In this document: positions 7,492-16,425 of the stretch, piece by piece
Numbering within the stretch: position 1 is the first letter of the stretch
Layout of the letters: each line of letters starts with the position of its first letter
Assembly (NCBI RefSeq): GCF_026011795.1
Contig: NZ_BRVS01000037.1
Span: forward strand, 1 to 47,583
DNA from: Arthrobacter mangrovi
GTDB taxonomy: Bacteria; Actinomycetota; Actinomycetes; Actinomycetales; Micrococcaceae
DNA: 47,583 nt
Reading direction: 5' to 3'
Program-made: the position numbers and the translations under genes
Notes under the pieces: generated by a model
What the model saw: only the letters and a program-made list of their open reading frames with translations
What the model was told of the DNA's origin: nothing
Databases searched by the model: none

Positions 7492-8850
7492 TCAGCCGAC
7501 CTTGGCCAGGGCTGCGGCGAGTTTGGTGGTGGACCGCGCCGGGTAGTAGGGCACGGTGACGGTCTGGCCGCCCCAGGATTCGAGCAGCCTGGCCTCGGGC
7601 AGCTGGTCTGCCGTGTAGTCCCCGCCCTTGACCCAGAGGTCCGGACGGAGCCGATCCAGCGCCGCCTCGGGCGTCTGCTCGTCGAACACCAGGACGGCAT
7701 CCACGCATTCGAGCGAGAGCAGCAGTTCGGCCCGGTCCTGCTGGTTCATGATCGGGCGTTCGTCGCCCTTGAGCCGGCTGACGGACGCGTCCGAATTGAG
7801 GCAGACGACGAGGCAGTCGCCCAGGGACCGGGCGGCCGCGAGGGTGCGGGCATGGCCGGCGTGCAGCAAATCGAAGCAGCCGCCGGTCGCCACGACGGTC
7901 CCGCCCGCGGCGCGCGTCTGCTGGGCGACGGCGAACGCGTCCGTGTCCCCGTGCAGCTGCGGCGGCGCGGGGGCCTCGTGCAGTCCGTCCACCCCGCCCG
8001 CGGCCAGGAAGGACGCGGCCTCCTGCACCGCCCGCTCCGCGGCGGAGGCGATGCCGTTACCGGAGGCCAGTCCGACGGCGAGCGCGGCGGCGAACCGGTC
8101 ACCGGCGCCGCAGGGGTCGACCGCGCTGACCTTCGGCGCGGGGATGGCCTGCGGCAGGCCGCCGTCGTCGAGCACCAGCGCGCCCGCGGCGCCGAGGGTG
8201 ACGACGATGGAACGGCAGGACCAGCGCCGGCGCAGTTCGGCGGCCGCCCGGGCGGCGGTCGCGGTGTCCCGGCCGGACAGCCCCGCGGCCTTCAGTGCCT
8301 CGGACAGGTTCGGGGTCACGGCGCTGGCGCCGGGGACCGGTTCGGCACCGGCGGGGTGCGGGTCCCAGACCACCGGGATCGTGGCCGCCAGCTCGCTGAG
8401 CAGCCCGCGCAGTTCGGCATTCGCTGCCAGCCCCCGCCCGTAGTCCGCCACGATGACTGCGTCCGCCGCGGCTACCGCCGCGAGCATCTCCGGCGTGGCC
8501 ACCGGGACCGGGGCGTCGCCGCAGCCTTCGTCGAAACGGACCACGGCCTGGCCCCTGGCCCGGATCCTGGTCTTGACCGGCGTGGGTGCGCCGGATAGGC
8601 CGGCGACCACGTCGATGCCTTCCAGTTCCCGGCGCAGCAGGACGGACGCGCCGTCGTCGGACATCACCGTGACCAACCGGACGTCGCGGCCGTCGCGCTC
8701 CAGCATGCGGGCGACCAGCCCGGCGCCGCCCGCGCGGCGCTCCGTCGCCGCCACGTCCACCACCGGGACGGGGGCATCCGGAGAGAGGCGGCTGGCCTCG
8801 CCGTTGACATCGGCGTCCAGCAGGACGTCTCCCACCACTACGATCTTCAT
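7492..8850 (-). CDS. hldE: Bifunctional heptose-7-phosphate kinase / heptose-1-phosphate adenylyltransferase (copy 2)
   Basis: A second HldE-type fusion, 452 residues. The kinase domain keeps the catalytic GAGD loop (248-251) but its sugar-side motif reads GGAGLVA (41-47), not GGAANVA. The nucleotidyltransferase domain is canonical, with GCFDLLHAGH (HAGH at 330-333), NSDASVSRLKG and VKGGDY. The protein lacks about 25 N-terminal residues compared with copy 1. Its ATG (8850) overlaps the gmhA stop by 4 bp, so this is the hldE in the same operon as gmhA and gmhB. The changed substrate motif could mean a different sugar phosphate or only family drift. Confidence 0.9.
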   Translation of the reverse strand: MKIVVVGDVLLDADVNGEASRLSPDAPVPVVDVAATERRAGGAGLVARMLERDGRDVRLVTVMSDDGASVLLRRELEGIDVVAGLSGAPTPVKTRIRARGQAVVRFDEGCGDAPVPVATPEMLAAVAAADAVIVADYGRGLAANAELRGLLSELAATIPVVWDPHPAGAEPVPGASAVTPNLSEALKAAGLSGRDTATAARAAAELRRRWSCRSIVVTLGAAGALVLDDGGLPQAIPAPKVSAVDPCGAGDRFAAALAVGLASGNGIASAAERAVQEAASFLAAGGVDGLHEAPAPPQLHGDTDAFAVAQQTRAAGGTVVATGGCFDLLHAGHARTLAAARSLGDCLVVCLNSDASVSRLKGDERPIMNQQDRAELLLSLECVDAVLVFDEQTPEAALDRLRPDLWVKGGDYTADQLPEARLLESWGGQTVTVPYYPARSTTKLAAALAKVG

Positions 8851-9560
8851 CGGGCGTTCCCCTCTCCGCCGACGCGGGCCTGGCGTGCCACCGCGGCGTC
8901 GAAGGCGCGGCAGATCATGTGCACGGCCATCAGATGCCCTTCCTGCGCGTTGGCCGGCAGCCCCTCCACCGCCACGAATTCGTCGCAGCTGCGGGCGAGC
9001 GGGTTGGGCGCCGCGCCGGTCAGGGCCCACGTGGTCACGCCGACCCTCCGGGCCGCTTCGACCGCGTTGAGCAGGTTCGGGCTCTTGCCGCTCGTGGAGA
9101 GCAGGATCAGCACGTCGCCGTCGCGGCCGTGTCCCAGCACCTGCCGGGCGAAGAGCTGGTCGTAGCCGTAGTCGTTGGCGATGGCAGTGACCGCGGAGGA
9201 CTCGGCGTGCAGGGAGATGGCGGAAAAGGCCTCGCGTTCGCCGTCGAACCTTCCCACCAGCTCCGCGGTCAGGTGCTGGGCCTCGGCCGCGGAACCGCCG
9301 TTGCCCGCGGCGAGCAGCCGGTGCCCGCGCATCAGCCGGCCCGCCAGTTCGTCGCCCCACGCGGCAAGCCGTGCCGCCTGGGCGCGCAGGGAGTCGACCG
9401 CCGGGGCGACCTCGTCCAGGTGGGACAGCACGGCATCGACGGAGTCCCCGCCGGCTTGCCTGGCAGGGTTTGCCGGGAGCGGCACCAGGGCGGGGACCGG
9501 CGCGTACGATTCGGCCGCTTCCGGTCCGGCCGGCCGCGCCGCGGCCGCCAGGCGCCTCAC
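8847..9560 (-). CDS. gmhA: Sedoheptulose-7-phosphate isomerase (SIS domain)
   Basis: A 237-residue SIS-fold isomerase that converts sedoheptulose 7-phosphate to D-glycero-D-manno-heptose 7-phosphate, the first step of the pathway. The active-site signature [10 protein letters not shown] is at 87-96, followed by TAELVGRF, the phosphate-binding STSGKSPN loop and [12 protein letters not shown] near 208-219, which supplies the catalytic His. The start is GTG 9560, with AAGGAG 8 nt upstream and a 4-bp overlap with the preceding glycosyltransferase stop. It is about 45 residues longer than E. coli GmhA because of an N-terminal Ala/Pro-rich extension. The downstream neighbour is hldE copy 2, in pathway order. 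Confidence 0.9.
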   Translation of the reverse strand: MRRLAAAARPAGPEAAESYAPVPALVPLPANPARQAGGDSVDAVLSHLDEVAPAVDSLRAQAARLAAWGDELAGRLMRGHRLLAAGNGGSAAEAQHLTAELVGRFDGEREAFSAISLHAESSAVTAIANDYGYDQLFARQVLGHGRDGDVLILLSTSGKSPNLLNAVEAARRVGVTTWALTGAAPNPLARSCDEFVAVEGLPANAQEGHLMAVHMICRAFDAAVARQARVGGEGNAR

Positions 9561-10819
9561 AGCGCCTCTCCTTCCAGCACGTGCAGCGAGCCGCGCCGGG
9601 CGCCGGAGCTGCGGGCCAGGCCATAGGCCCGCTCGGTGTCCGCGGCGACCCGGTCCCAGGTGTACCGGGTGCGCACCCGCTGGCGGCCCGCCCGGCCGAG
9701 TTCCGCGGCGAACTGCGGGTCGGACAGCAGGACGGCGAGTGCCTCCGCCACCGCCTCCGGATCCCGCGGCGGCACGTGCAGGCCGGTCTTGTGGTCCACC
9801 ACCGTGTCGATCAGGCCGCCGACCGAGGCCGCGACCACGGGGACGCCGCAGGCCATCGATTCCAGCGGGACGATCCCGAACGGCTCGTACCAGGGCACGC
9901 AGACGACGGCGTCCGCGCTGCGCAGGACGGCCGGGATCTGCTCGCGCGGTACCTGGCCGCGCAGGACGACCTGCTCCTCAACGCCGAGTTCGCGTGCCAG
10001 CGACAGCAACCGCTGCGCCTCGGGATCCGCGGCCAGCCCATCGGGGCCCGCCGATCCGCCGACCACCAGCAATTCGACGTCGTCGATGCCCCGGTCCTTC
10101 AGCAGCTTCAGGGCCTGCACCGAAATGTCCACGCCCTTGCGCGGCACCATCCGGCCCAGCGTGACAATGCGGTGCCTGCGCCCGCGCTCCTCCGCCGGGC
10201 CCTCGGCCTCGAAGAGGTCCACATCCACGCCGCAGGGCGCAATCGACACGTTGCCCCGCGGGATCCCCATCGCGGCCAACTCGAACACTTCGTCGGAGCA
10301 GGTGGCGATGATCCGGTCCACGCTGCGTCCGACATTCGGTTCCAGCCACGCCCGCTGTTCCGGGCTGGTGTCCTGCGCGCCCTGGTGCCGGCGCTTCACG
10401 GTGCCGAGCGCGTGGAAGGTCTGCAGCACCGGCACCGGGTAGCCCTCGCCGGAGTGCCGCCGTGCCGCGTCGAGTGCGGCAACGCCTGACATCCAGAAGT
10501 GCCCGTGCACCACGTCCGGCGGATTGCCTCCCCAGTCCGCGCTGATGCCGTCCGCCAGTTCGCCCATGTAGGGCAGCAGCTCATCCTTCGGCACGGACTC
10601 GGCGGGACCCGCGTCCACGTGCACCACTTCGACCCCGGGCCGCATGGACACCCGCACCGGGAGGTCCCGGCTATCCCGCCGCGTGTAGACGGTGACGAAG
10701 TGCCCCCGCCGGGCCAGGGCGGCGGACAGCTCGGCCACGTGCACGTTCTGGCCGCCGGCGTCCACTCCCCCCAGCACGGCCAGCGGGCTGGCATGCTCTG
10801 AGACCATCGATATCCTCAC
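9557..10819 (-). CDS. Glycosyltransferase family 4 (GT-B fold)
   Basis: A 420-residue retaining GT-B glycosyltransferase. The N-terminus reads [18 protein letters not shown] then [14 protein letters not shown], the usual opening of sucrose-synthase-like/GT4 enzymes. The C-terminal donor domain has [13 protein letters not shown] and the nucleotide-sugar motif [16 protein letters not shown] (an EPFG..PLE form of the family's Ex7E motif). GTG 10819 is chosen because AGAGGAG lies 7 nt upstream, the start overlaps the upstream stop as GTGA, and MRIS-like N-termini are usual; ATG 10807 is an alternative. It sits inside the run of 4-bp-overlapping genes from gmhB to hldE. The sugar transferred is unknown. 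Confidence 0.88.
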   Translation of the reverse strand: MRISMVSEHASPLAVLGGVDAGGQNVHVAELSAALARRGHFVTVYTRRDSRDLPVRVSMRPGVEVVHVDAGPAESVPKDELLPYMGELADGISADWGGNPPDVVHGHFWMSGVAALDAARRHSGEGYPVPVLQTFHALGTVKRRHQGAQDTSPEQRAWLEPNVGRSVDRIIATCSDEVFELAAMGIPRGNVSIAPCGVDVDLFEAEGPAEERGRRHRIVTLGRMVPRKGVDISVQALKLLKDRGIDDVELLVVGGSAGPDGLAADPEAQRLLSLARELGVEEQVVLRGQVPREQIPAVLRSADAVVCVPWYEPFGIVPLESMACGVPVVAASVGGLIDTVVDHKTGLHVPPRDPEAVAEALAVLLSDPQFAAELGRAGRQRVRTRYTWDRVAADTERAYGLARSSGARRGSLHVLEGEAL

Positions 10820-11820
10820 AGCTGACTCCTCTCGGTCACTGCCATCAATCTGCCGGCGCCGGTCGCGGCTTCGGCCAGCACGGCGTCCCAGTTCTGCAGG
10901 AACGCCGCCAGGGAATAATGCTCGAGCGCGGCCTGCCGGGCGACGGCCCCGCGCGCCCTGGCTTCCTCCGGTTCCCGGACCAGCCGCGCGGCTTCGGCCC
11001 GCAGGTAGTCCACGTCCGCGGAGATAGCGCCGGCCTCCGGCGGCACCGCCCGGGCGGCTTCCGTCGTGGCCAGCACGATCACGGGCATGGCCAGGTGCAT
11101 CGCCTCCAGCAGGGCCAGGCCCAGCGAGGTCCAGCGCAGCGGGTGCAGGTACGCGCGGCGGCGGGCCAGCTCGGCATGCAGCCGCCGGCCCGGCAGGTCG
11201 CCGCATACGGCGAGCCGGTCCGGGCCCAGCCCCACGGCCTCGGGGAGCCCGTCGCCGCCCATCCCGAATACGTCCAGCGGCGCCGCCTCCGCGAAGCCGG
11301 GCAGCAGGTCCGTCCCGGTCACCCGCCACCGCCGCACCGGCTCGTTGACCACCACGCCCAGCCGGTCCAGCTCGCCGGTGTAGAGCGGGCCGGGGTCCAC
11401 GATGCCGTGCTCGATCACGGTGGTGCGGGCACTGCCGCAGTCCCAGAACAGCCGGTTGAAATGCGTGACGTGGACGATCGGGATCTGCTGCTGGTCCGAC
11501 AGCGGGTGCACCGAGTTCGGGACTCCGCCCTTGGGCGTGTTGTGCTCCAGGAACACCGCCGGAAGGTCCTTGCCGGGGCGCCGGCCCAGCAGCCGGGCGC
11601 ATTCATCCACCTCTTCCGGGCGCTGCAGGACAACGACGTCGATGTCCTCCTGCCCGAGCATCTCCGGCGCCACGTCGCGGACGTTTTCGGGCCACTCGCG
11701 GCCGGCCCGGCCCAGGCCCCAGGGGCCGCCTTCCGGGGTCGCGGGAAGCAGGTACTCGTGCTGCCCGCGCACGAAGGCGTCGGTCCAGCCGCCGTGCACG
11801 TGCCACAGCAGGATCTTCAT
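10816..11820 (-). CDS. Glycosyltransferase, GT4-like
   Basis: A 334-residue GT-B-like protein. The N-terminus [12 protein letters not shown] resembles family openings, and the C-terminal half has [23 protein letters not shown], matching the donor-binding region of GT4 enzymes (the glutamate in LLEAM). Motifs are weaker than in the neighbouring GT4 and no lysine of the usual KG pair is obvious, so it is a divergent member. ATG 11820 has GAGGAA upstream and overlaps the previous stop by 4 bp (11817-11820); its own stop overlaps the next start. Its operon position points to assembly of the same glycan. Confidence 0.75.
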   Translation of the reverse strand: MKILLWHVHGGWTDAFVRGQHEYLLPATPEGGPWGLGRAGREWPENVRDVAPEMLGQEDIDVVVLQRPEEVDECARLLGRRPGKDLPAVFLEHNTPKGGVPNSVHPLSDQQQIPIVHVTHFNRLFWDCGSARTTVIEHGIVDPGPLYTGELDRLGVVVNEPVRRWRVTGTDLLPGFAEAAPLDVFGMGGDGLPEAVGLGPDRLAVCGDLPGRRLHAELARRRAYLHPLRWTSLGLALLEAMHLAMPVIVLATTEAARAVPPEAGAISADVDYLRAEAARLVREPEEARARGAVARQAALEHYSLAAFLQNWDAVLAEAATGAGRLMAVTERSQL

Positions 11821-12884
11821 CCGTTCCTCATTTCTCTCCGGGCGGGCAGCGAGGCCACGCCAAGGCACAGCCGCTGCACGGCCGCCACGACTTCCTCCGG
11901 CGCCACGTCGGCAAGGCAGGGATGCCCCGGCACCGGGCATTCGCGCGCCCGGCTCAGCCGGCACGCCGCGTTCTGGTCCCCGAGCAGCTCCACTGGCACC
12001 TTGTACGGCGCCCAGCGCACGGCCGGAACCACGGGCGAGAACAGGCTCACCACCGGGGTGCCGACGGCCGCGGCCAGGTGCGCCGGTCCGGTGTTGCCGG
12101 TGACGACGGCGGAGGCCCCGGCCAGCACGCCGGCCAGGCCGCGCAGGTCCGTTTCGCCCCCTAGGTCCAGCGCGTCCGGCCCGGCGACCGTGGCGGTGAG
12201 GCCGCGCTCCTTCGGACCGCCGGTGACCACGACATTGAAGCCGGCGGCGACCAGCAGCTCCACGGCCGCGGCGTGGTGCAGCGGGGGCCACGCCCTCGCC
12301 GGCACCGCCGCGCCCGGGTGCACCGCCACGTACGGGCGGCCGCCGAACAGCTCCGGCGCATCCGGGACGTCGCGCACCCGCAGCCGTCCGTCGTCGTTGG
12401 CGGGAAGCCGGTAACCGGCCGCCGACGCGATGCGCAGCGCCCGCTCGGCCTCGGGCTGGTCTTCGGGGAAGTCCTCGCCCGGCTTCAGCCGGACGTCGAG
12501 CAGCGAGCCGGCGTAGTCCACCGAGGCCCCGGTGATCCGCCGGACGCCGGCGAGCCGCAGCAGCATGGCGAGCGGCAGCGGCGACTGGTGGAAGGAGGTG
12601 AGGATGACGGCCTCGGTGACCGACCGTGAGCGCACCCAGTCCTGCAGCACGGCGAGGTGCTCGATGCTAACGGGCGGGGCCGGGTCCACGATCCACGGGC
12701 TCGCCCACGTGAACACCTCGGCCACGCCCGGGAGCAGCTGCCCGGCCGCGGCGCCCTGCGGACCGCAGAGCATCAGCACCTCGTTGGGTCCGGAGTCGTT
12801 CCCAGCCGCGATGGCCCTGACGGCGGGCCCGGCCAGCAGGACATCGCCGGCGCTATCCAGCCGCGCCACCAGCACGCGGCTCAT
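11817..12884 (-). CDS. Glycosyltransferase family 9 (heptosyltransferase-like), copy B
   Basis: A 355-residue GT9 protein. It begins SRVLVARLDSAGDVLLAGPAVRAI, the typical GT9 N-terminal loop with the catalytic Asp, and has YVAVHPGAAVPARAWPP and VTGNTGPAHLAAAVGTPVV in the donor domain. The ending CRLSRARECPVPGHPCL is characteristic of heptosyltransferase-like GT9 proteins. The frame is open further upstream, but ATG 12884 fits the family start, has GGAGG upstream and overlaps the gmhB stop by 4 bp. It is the second gene of the gmhB-to-SDR operon, so an ADP-heptose donor is likely but not proven. Confidence 0.88.
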   Translation of the reverse strand: MSRVLVARLDSAGDVLLAGPAVRAIAAGNDSGPNEVLMLCGPQGAAAGQLLPGVAEVFTWASPWIVDPAPPVSIEHLAVLQDWVRSRSVTEAVILTSFHQSPLPLAMLLRLAGVRRITGASVDYAGSLLDVRLKPGEDFPEDQPEAERALRIASAAGYRLPANDDGRLRVRDVPDAPELFGGRPYVAVHPGAAVPARAWPPLHHAAAVELLVAAGFNVVVTGGPKERGLTATVAGPDALDLGGETDLRGLAGVLAGASAVVTGNTGPAHLAAAVGTPVVSLFSPVVPAVRWAPYKVPVELLGDQNAACRLSRARECPVPGHPCLADVAPEEVVAAVQRLCLGVASLPARREMRNG

Positions 12885-13489
12885 CGGCCGCCTCCGGGCA
12901 GCCCGTCCGCCGCCTGCAGGAGAGGGCTTCTTTGTTCCCGCGCCGGCGCCGGGCCTTCCGCCCCGAACAGCAGCTCCAAGGCAGCCGCCAGGTCGGGCGC
13001 CACGAGGTCCGCCGCCTCGATTTCCTCCGCGCGGGTCACCGGAGTGGGCACCAGCACGCCCCGGGCCCCCGCCGCGGCGGCCGCCTCCACGTCCGCGCCG
13101 ATGTCCCCCACGAACGCAACCTCGTCCGGCCGCAGCCCGAGCCGCTCGCAGGCCCGGAGGACCATGCCCGGCTGCGGCTTGCGGCAGACGCAGCCGTCCC
13201 CGGGCCCGTGCGGGCAGATCTCCCACACGTCGAAGGGACCCAGCAGCTCCTCCACCCGCGCGTTGACGGCGTCCACCTGGCTCCGGTCGAGCAGGCCGCG
13301 GGCGATGCCGGACTGGTTGGTCAGCACGCCGCAGGAGAGGCCGGCGGCCCGTACGGCGTCCAGCGCCGCACGGGCGCCCGGCATCGGGCGGACGAGGGCC
13401 GGATCGCCGTTGTAGGGAACGTCGATGACCAGCGTCCCGTCCCTGTCGAAGAGGACGGCGCGCGGCGGGGGCTGAGCCGAAGAAGTCAT
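12881..13489 (-). CDS. gmhB: D-glycero-beta-D-manno-heptose 1,7-bisphosphate 7-phosphatase
   Basis: A 202-residue HAD-superfamily histidinol-phosphatase-type enzyme. LFDRDGTL supplies the nucleophile Asp 15 and acid/base Asp 17. A TNQSGIARG motif follows. The Zn-binding insertion typical of GmhB is present as C92, H94, C100 and C102 in CPHGPGDGCVCRKP, and VGDIGADVEAA gives motif III. It removes the C7 phosphate so that HldE can attach AMP. It is the first gene of a seven-gene minus-strand operon. A weak AACAGT element six bases before the ATG could be a leaderless -10. The C-terminal 25 residues are Pro/Ala-rich and not part of the catalytic domain. Confidence 0.9.
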   Translation of the reverse strand: MTSSAQPPPRAVLFDRDGTLVIDVPYNGDPALVRPMPGARAALDAVRAAGLSCGVLTNQSGIARGLLDRSQVDAVNARVEELLGPFDVWEICPHGPGDGCVCRKPQPGMVLRACERLGLRPDEVAFVGDIGADVEAAAAAGARGVLVPTPVTRAEEIEAADLVAPDLAAALELLFGAEGPAPAREQRSPLLQAADGLPGGGR

Positions 13490-13641
13490 ATCAGGACTGT
13501 TCCCGCCTCGGGCAGCGGCTAAACACTTCAGCGCCGACTTCTTTTCGCCGCGGCCGGATCCCGGCCCAGGCGCATGCCGGGTTCCCGCGTATTTGCTGGC
13601 CGCATTTCCCTGCGGCTGTGCCGCGTGCCGGGCCGCTCTGG

Positions 13642-13647
13642 CAGGAT
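13642..13647 (+). promoter_or_regulatory. Leaderless-type -10 for GT9 copy C
   Basis: CAGGAT followed by six bases and then the ATG at 13654. It is part of a recurrent -10/N6/ATG pattern in this window. The first base departs from TAnnnT. Confidence 0.35.
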
Positions 13648-13653
13648 GAAGCC

Positions 13654-14682
13654 ATGCAGCCAGAAACCGAACCGGGCAGGACCCCGGCGACCGATGGACT
13701 GGAACCGGACGGCCGCCCCGAACTGCTGGTGCTGCGCGCGCTGAAGCTGGGCGACCTCCTGGTGGCCGTGCCCGCGCTGCGCGCGCTGCGCCGCGCCTAC
13801 CCGGACCACCGGATCCTGTACGCGGCCCAGGCGTGGCTGCGCCCGATGACGGAACTGGTCGGTTCCGTCGACGACCTGCTGGACACTCACGGCCTCGACG
13901 TTCCCATCAGCCTCTCCCCCGGCCGCGTCGACATCGCGGTCAACCTGCACGGCAACGGCCCCGAAAGCCGCGGCCGGATCGAAGCGCTGCGGCCCCGGCG
14001 CCGGATCGGCCATGCGTCGCCCGGCTGGGACGGCCCCGGCTGGCCGGACGGACTGCACGAGCGTGAGCGCTGGGCAAGGCTCCTGGACTGGCACGGTATC
14101 CCGGCCGATCCGCTGGACTACCGGCTGCACCGTCCCGCCGAGCGGACCAGCCGCCCCGGCGCCGCCGTCCTGCACGTGGGCGCCGCCTACGGCAGCCGGC
14201 TCTGGCCCGCGGACCGCTTTGCCGCCGTCGCGCGCGAACTGGCGCTGGCGGGCCACGACGTCGTCTTTACCGGCAGCGCGGGAGAACGGGCGCGGGCCGA
14301 GGAAGTTGCCGGGCTGGCCGGCCTCGGCCCCGACACCGTGGTCGCGGGCCGCTATTCGCTCACCGAATTCGCCGCCGTGATCGCCGATGCCGCCGTCGTG
14401 GTCTCCGCCGACACGGGCGCCGCGCACCTGGCCTCGGCCTACTCGCGGCCCTCCGTGGTCATGTTCGGCCCCGCTCCAGTGGCCGAATGGGGTCCGCCGC
14501 CCGGGCCGCACATCGTGCTGACGGACGAGGCACAGCGGCGCGGCGACACGTTCTCTACGGAGCCGGATCCGGCACTGCTCGCCGTGACTCCCGACGACGT
14601 GCTGGAAGCCTTGTCCGGCCTCGGGATCATGCCCGGCGCCGGCATCCTCTCACCGGAGCCCGCGATCCGCACCGATTCATGA
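13654..14682 (+). CDS. Glycosyltransferase family 9 (heptosyltransferase-like), copy C
   Basis: A 342-residue GT9 protein with VLRALKLGDLLVAVPALRAL at about residues 21-40, VDIAVNLHGNGPES, VLHVGAAYGSRLWPADRF and the donor motif VSADTGAAHLASAYSRPSV. ATG 13654 is preferred over an upstream GTG at 13618, because a -10-like CAGGAT lies six bases before it and the GT9 core starts soon after. It is divergent from the gmhB operon across 164 bp and ends near the convergent sigma-factor gene. It is the third GT9 in the locus, which suggests at least three heptose (or related) transfers in the glycan. The acceptor is unknown. Confidence 0.87.
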   Translation: MQPETEPGRTPATDGLEPDGRPELLVLRALKLGDLLVAVPALRALRRAYPDHRILYAAQAWLRPMTELVGSVDDLLDTHGLDVPISLSPGRVDIAVNLHGNGPESRGRIEALRPRRRIGHASPGWDGPGWPDGLHERERWARLLDWHGIPADPLDYRLHRPAERTSRPGAAVLHVGAAYGSRLWPADRFAAVARELALAGHDVVFTGSAGERARAEEVAGLAGLGPDTVVAGRYSLTEFAAVIADAAVVVSADTGAAHLASAYSRPSVVMFGPAPVAEWGPPPGPHIVLTDEAQRRGDTFSTEPDPALLAVTPDDVLEALSGLGIMPGAGILSPEPAIRTDS

Positions 14683-14792
14683 CCAGCGCGTATCTGTGAG
14701 CATCTATTCGTGACCCGCCCGTATTCGTCGCACAATGCGGATTTAGTCATCGGCACCGCTCCGCTCGGATCGGCCTCTCCCTGTGGAAGCGC

Positions 14793-15569
14793 CTATGCGG
14801 TGCGCAGCCGCGGGGCAGGGACGGCCTCCGGTTCGCCCAGCAGCCGGCGCTGCAGCCGGACCAGGATCCGCGACAGCGCGCGCGAAACCTGCATCTGGGT
14901 CATGCCGACCCGCTCCCCCACGCGCTGCTGCGATTCCTCCTCGAAGTACCGGTAGTAGAGCAGCTGCTGCTCGCGGGGCGCCAGCTCCCGGATGGCGGCG
15001 CGCAGCATCACGAGCTCTTCGGTCCGCTCCAGGCGTTCGTCCGTGCCGCCCAGCGCGTCGGCGAGGCTACGCCCGTCCGGCGCGCTCTCGAGCGATTCCG
15101 GCCGCATGCTGCTTTGGCAGTTCAGGGCCTCGGCCACCAGCCGCGGGGCCTCCCCGACCTCGCCGGCAAGTTCGGCCAGCGAGGGCTCGCGGCCAAGCCG
15201 CTGGGCCAGCTCCGGGACCGTCCTGGCCAACACCGTGCGCAGGTCCTGCAGCTGGCGCGGCGGCCGGACCATCCAGCAACTGTCGCGCAGGTAGCGCTTG
15301 AGCTCTCCGGTCACCGTCGGAACGGCGTAGGACGGGAAATCCGTGCCGCGGTCCGGGTCGAACCCGCGCACGGCCTTGATCAGGCCCATCCGCGCCACCT
15401 GCTTCAGGTCGTCCAGGTCCCGCCCCGCGCCCGCATACCCCTTCGCGGCAGTCTCCGCGATCTCGAGGTGTCCCAGGACAAGTTCCTCTTCGAGCGCCAG
15501 GCGCAGTGAACCGCTGGCGGCTCTGGCCTGGCGGAAGAGCACGGTGCGGTGGGTGAGGGCAGGCTTCAT
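14793..15569 (-). CDS. SigF/SigB-type alternative RNA polymerase sigma factor
   Basis: A 258-residue sigma-70 family protein of the stress SigB/SigF/SigG group. Region 2 includes LDDLKQVARMGLIKAVRGFD and SYAVPTVTGELKRYLRD, followed by the group hallmark WMVRPPRQLQDL. Region 3 (LAQRLGREPSLAELA) and region 4 (LAPREQQLLYYRYFEEESQQ then VGMTQMQVSRALSRIL, the -35-binding helix-turn-helix) are complete. No anti-sigma or anti-anti-sigma gene is adjacent, so it looks like an orphan whose control lies elsewhere. The upstream region holds a 12-bp palindrome (15631-15642) and a GTTT-N17-GGGTCC arrangement that resembles SigF-type promoters and might allow autoregulation (inference). Confidence 0.92.
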   Translation of the reverse strand: MKPALTHRTVLFRQARAASGSLRLALEEELVLGHLEIAETAAKGYAGAGRDLDDLKQVARMGLIKAVRGFDPDRGTDFPSYAVPTVTGELKRYLRDSCWMVRPPRQLQDLRTVLARTVPELAQRLGREPSLAELAGEVGEAPRLVAEALNCQSSMRPESLESAPDGRSLADALGGTDERLERTEELVMLRAAIRELAPREQQLLYYRYFEEESQQRVGERVGMTQMQVSRALSRILVRLQRRLLGEPEAVPAPRLRTA

Positions 15570-15630
15570 GGGGCGTCACTCTCTGGTCTGTGGCCGTGGG
15601 CTGGACCCCACGTTCACCCCCAGAGAAACA

Positions 15631-15642
15631 TAAGCATGCTTA
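15631..15642. promoter_or_regulatory. 12-bp palindrome TAAGCATGCTTA upstream of the sigma gene
   Basis: A perfect palindrome in the 155-bp gap before the sigma-factor ATG, about 62 nt upstream of it. An identical copy occurs at 30349-30360; both continue with CA on the plus strand. It looks like a dyad operator or promoter element. The binding factor is unknown. Confidence 0.5.
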
Positions 15643-15724
15643 CAAGGCAACGGCTTTTCGGGAAAATCCCGCCGGAAATCTTTTCCTACCCCGGGAGAAG
15701 AAGGTATAAGCCGCCAGAAGCGTC

Positions 15725-16093
15725 CTAGGCCCGGGCTCCGGACCGCGGCGGCCTGCCGCCCGGCTTGCCGCCGGCCTTCCCGTCGACCAGTTTGAGCCCG
15801 ATCACACAGCCGATAATGCCCGCTAGGAACAGCATCTTCAAGAGTCCGGCAGGCTCCCCCGAGAACAGGACCGCGTACAGCACGGTCAGCACCGCGCCCA
15901 GCCCGGTCCATACCGCGTAGGCCGTGCCGATCCCGATGCCCCGCATCGCATATCCCAGCCCGGTCATGCTCAGCACCACGGCGACCAGGAAGACCGCCGT
16001 TGGCCCCGGCTGCGACAGCCCCTCCGAGTAGTCGAGCGCGGTGGCCCACACCGCCTCCAGCACGGCGCTGGCGATCAAGACAATCCAATGCAT
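15725..16093 (-). CDS. SMR-family transporter, Gdx/SugE-like (second of pair)
   Basis: A 122-residue four-helix small multidrug resistance protein. The first helix contains the essential glutamate in VLEAVWATAL, and GTAYAVWTGLGAV is the Gdx/SugE-type motif in helix 3. It ends in a Gly/Lys/Arg-rich tail of about 18 residues that its partner lacks. It starts 4 nt after the stop of the partner gene (16098-16412), so the two are translated from one mRNA and may form a heterodimer. The guanidine-III riboswitch in front of the pair points to guanidinium export rather than general drug efflux. Confidence 0.88.
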   Translation of the reverse strand: MHWIVLIASAVLEAVWATALDYSEGLSQPGPTAVFLVAVVLSMTGLGYAMRGIGIGTAYAVWTGLGAVLTVLYAVLFSGEPAGLLKMLFLAGIIGCVIGLKLVDGKAGGKPGGRPPRSGARA

Positions 16094-16097
16094 GGCG

Positions 16098-16412
16098 CTA
16101 CCCCACGGCCTTCAGGCCGACGACGCAGCCGATGATGCCCAGGAGCAGCAGCACCTTCGCGAAGCCGGCCCGTTCACTGCCGAAGACCATCGCATAGGCC
16201 GCGGTCAGCACGGCACCGATGCCGACCCACACGGCGTACGCGGTTCCGACCGGGATCGCCGTCATCGCAAACGCCAGTCCGGCCAGGCTCGCGGACATTG
16301 CGGCAAAGAAAATGACCGTCGGCCAGAGCCGGCGGAAGTTCCGGGAGCGGCCCAACGCCGTCGCCCACACCGCCTCAAGCACGCCCGACAGGACCAGAAT
16401 TATCCATTCCAT
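16098..16412 (-). CDS. SMR-family transporter, Gdx/SugE-like (first of pair)
   Basis: A 104-residue SMR protein with four transmembrane helices, the usual length for the family. GVLEAVWATAL carries the proton/substrate-coupling glutamate and GTAYAVWVGIGAV is the SugE/Gdx-type helix-3 motif. GAGG lies eight to nine bases before the ATG, immediately after the riboswitch. The two SMR proteins differ clearly in sequence, as expected for a heteromeric pair of opposite membrane orientation. The predicted role is H+-coupled guanidinium export, controlled by the riboswitch. Confidence 0.9.
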   Translation of the reverse strand: MEWIILVLSGVLEAVWATALGRSRNFRRLWPTVIFFAAMSASLAGLAFAMTAIPVGTAYAVWVGIGAVLTAAYAMVFGSERAGFAKVLLLLGIIGCVVGLKAVG

Positions 16413-16425
16413 CGAATAACCTCAT

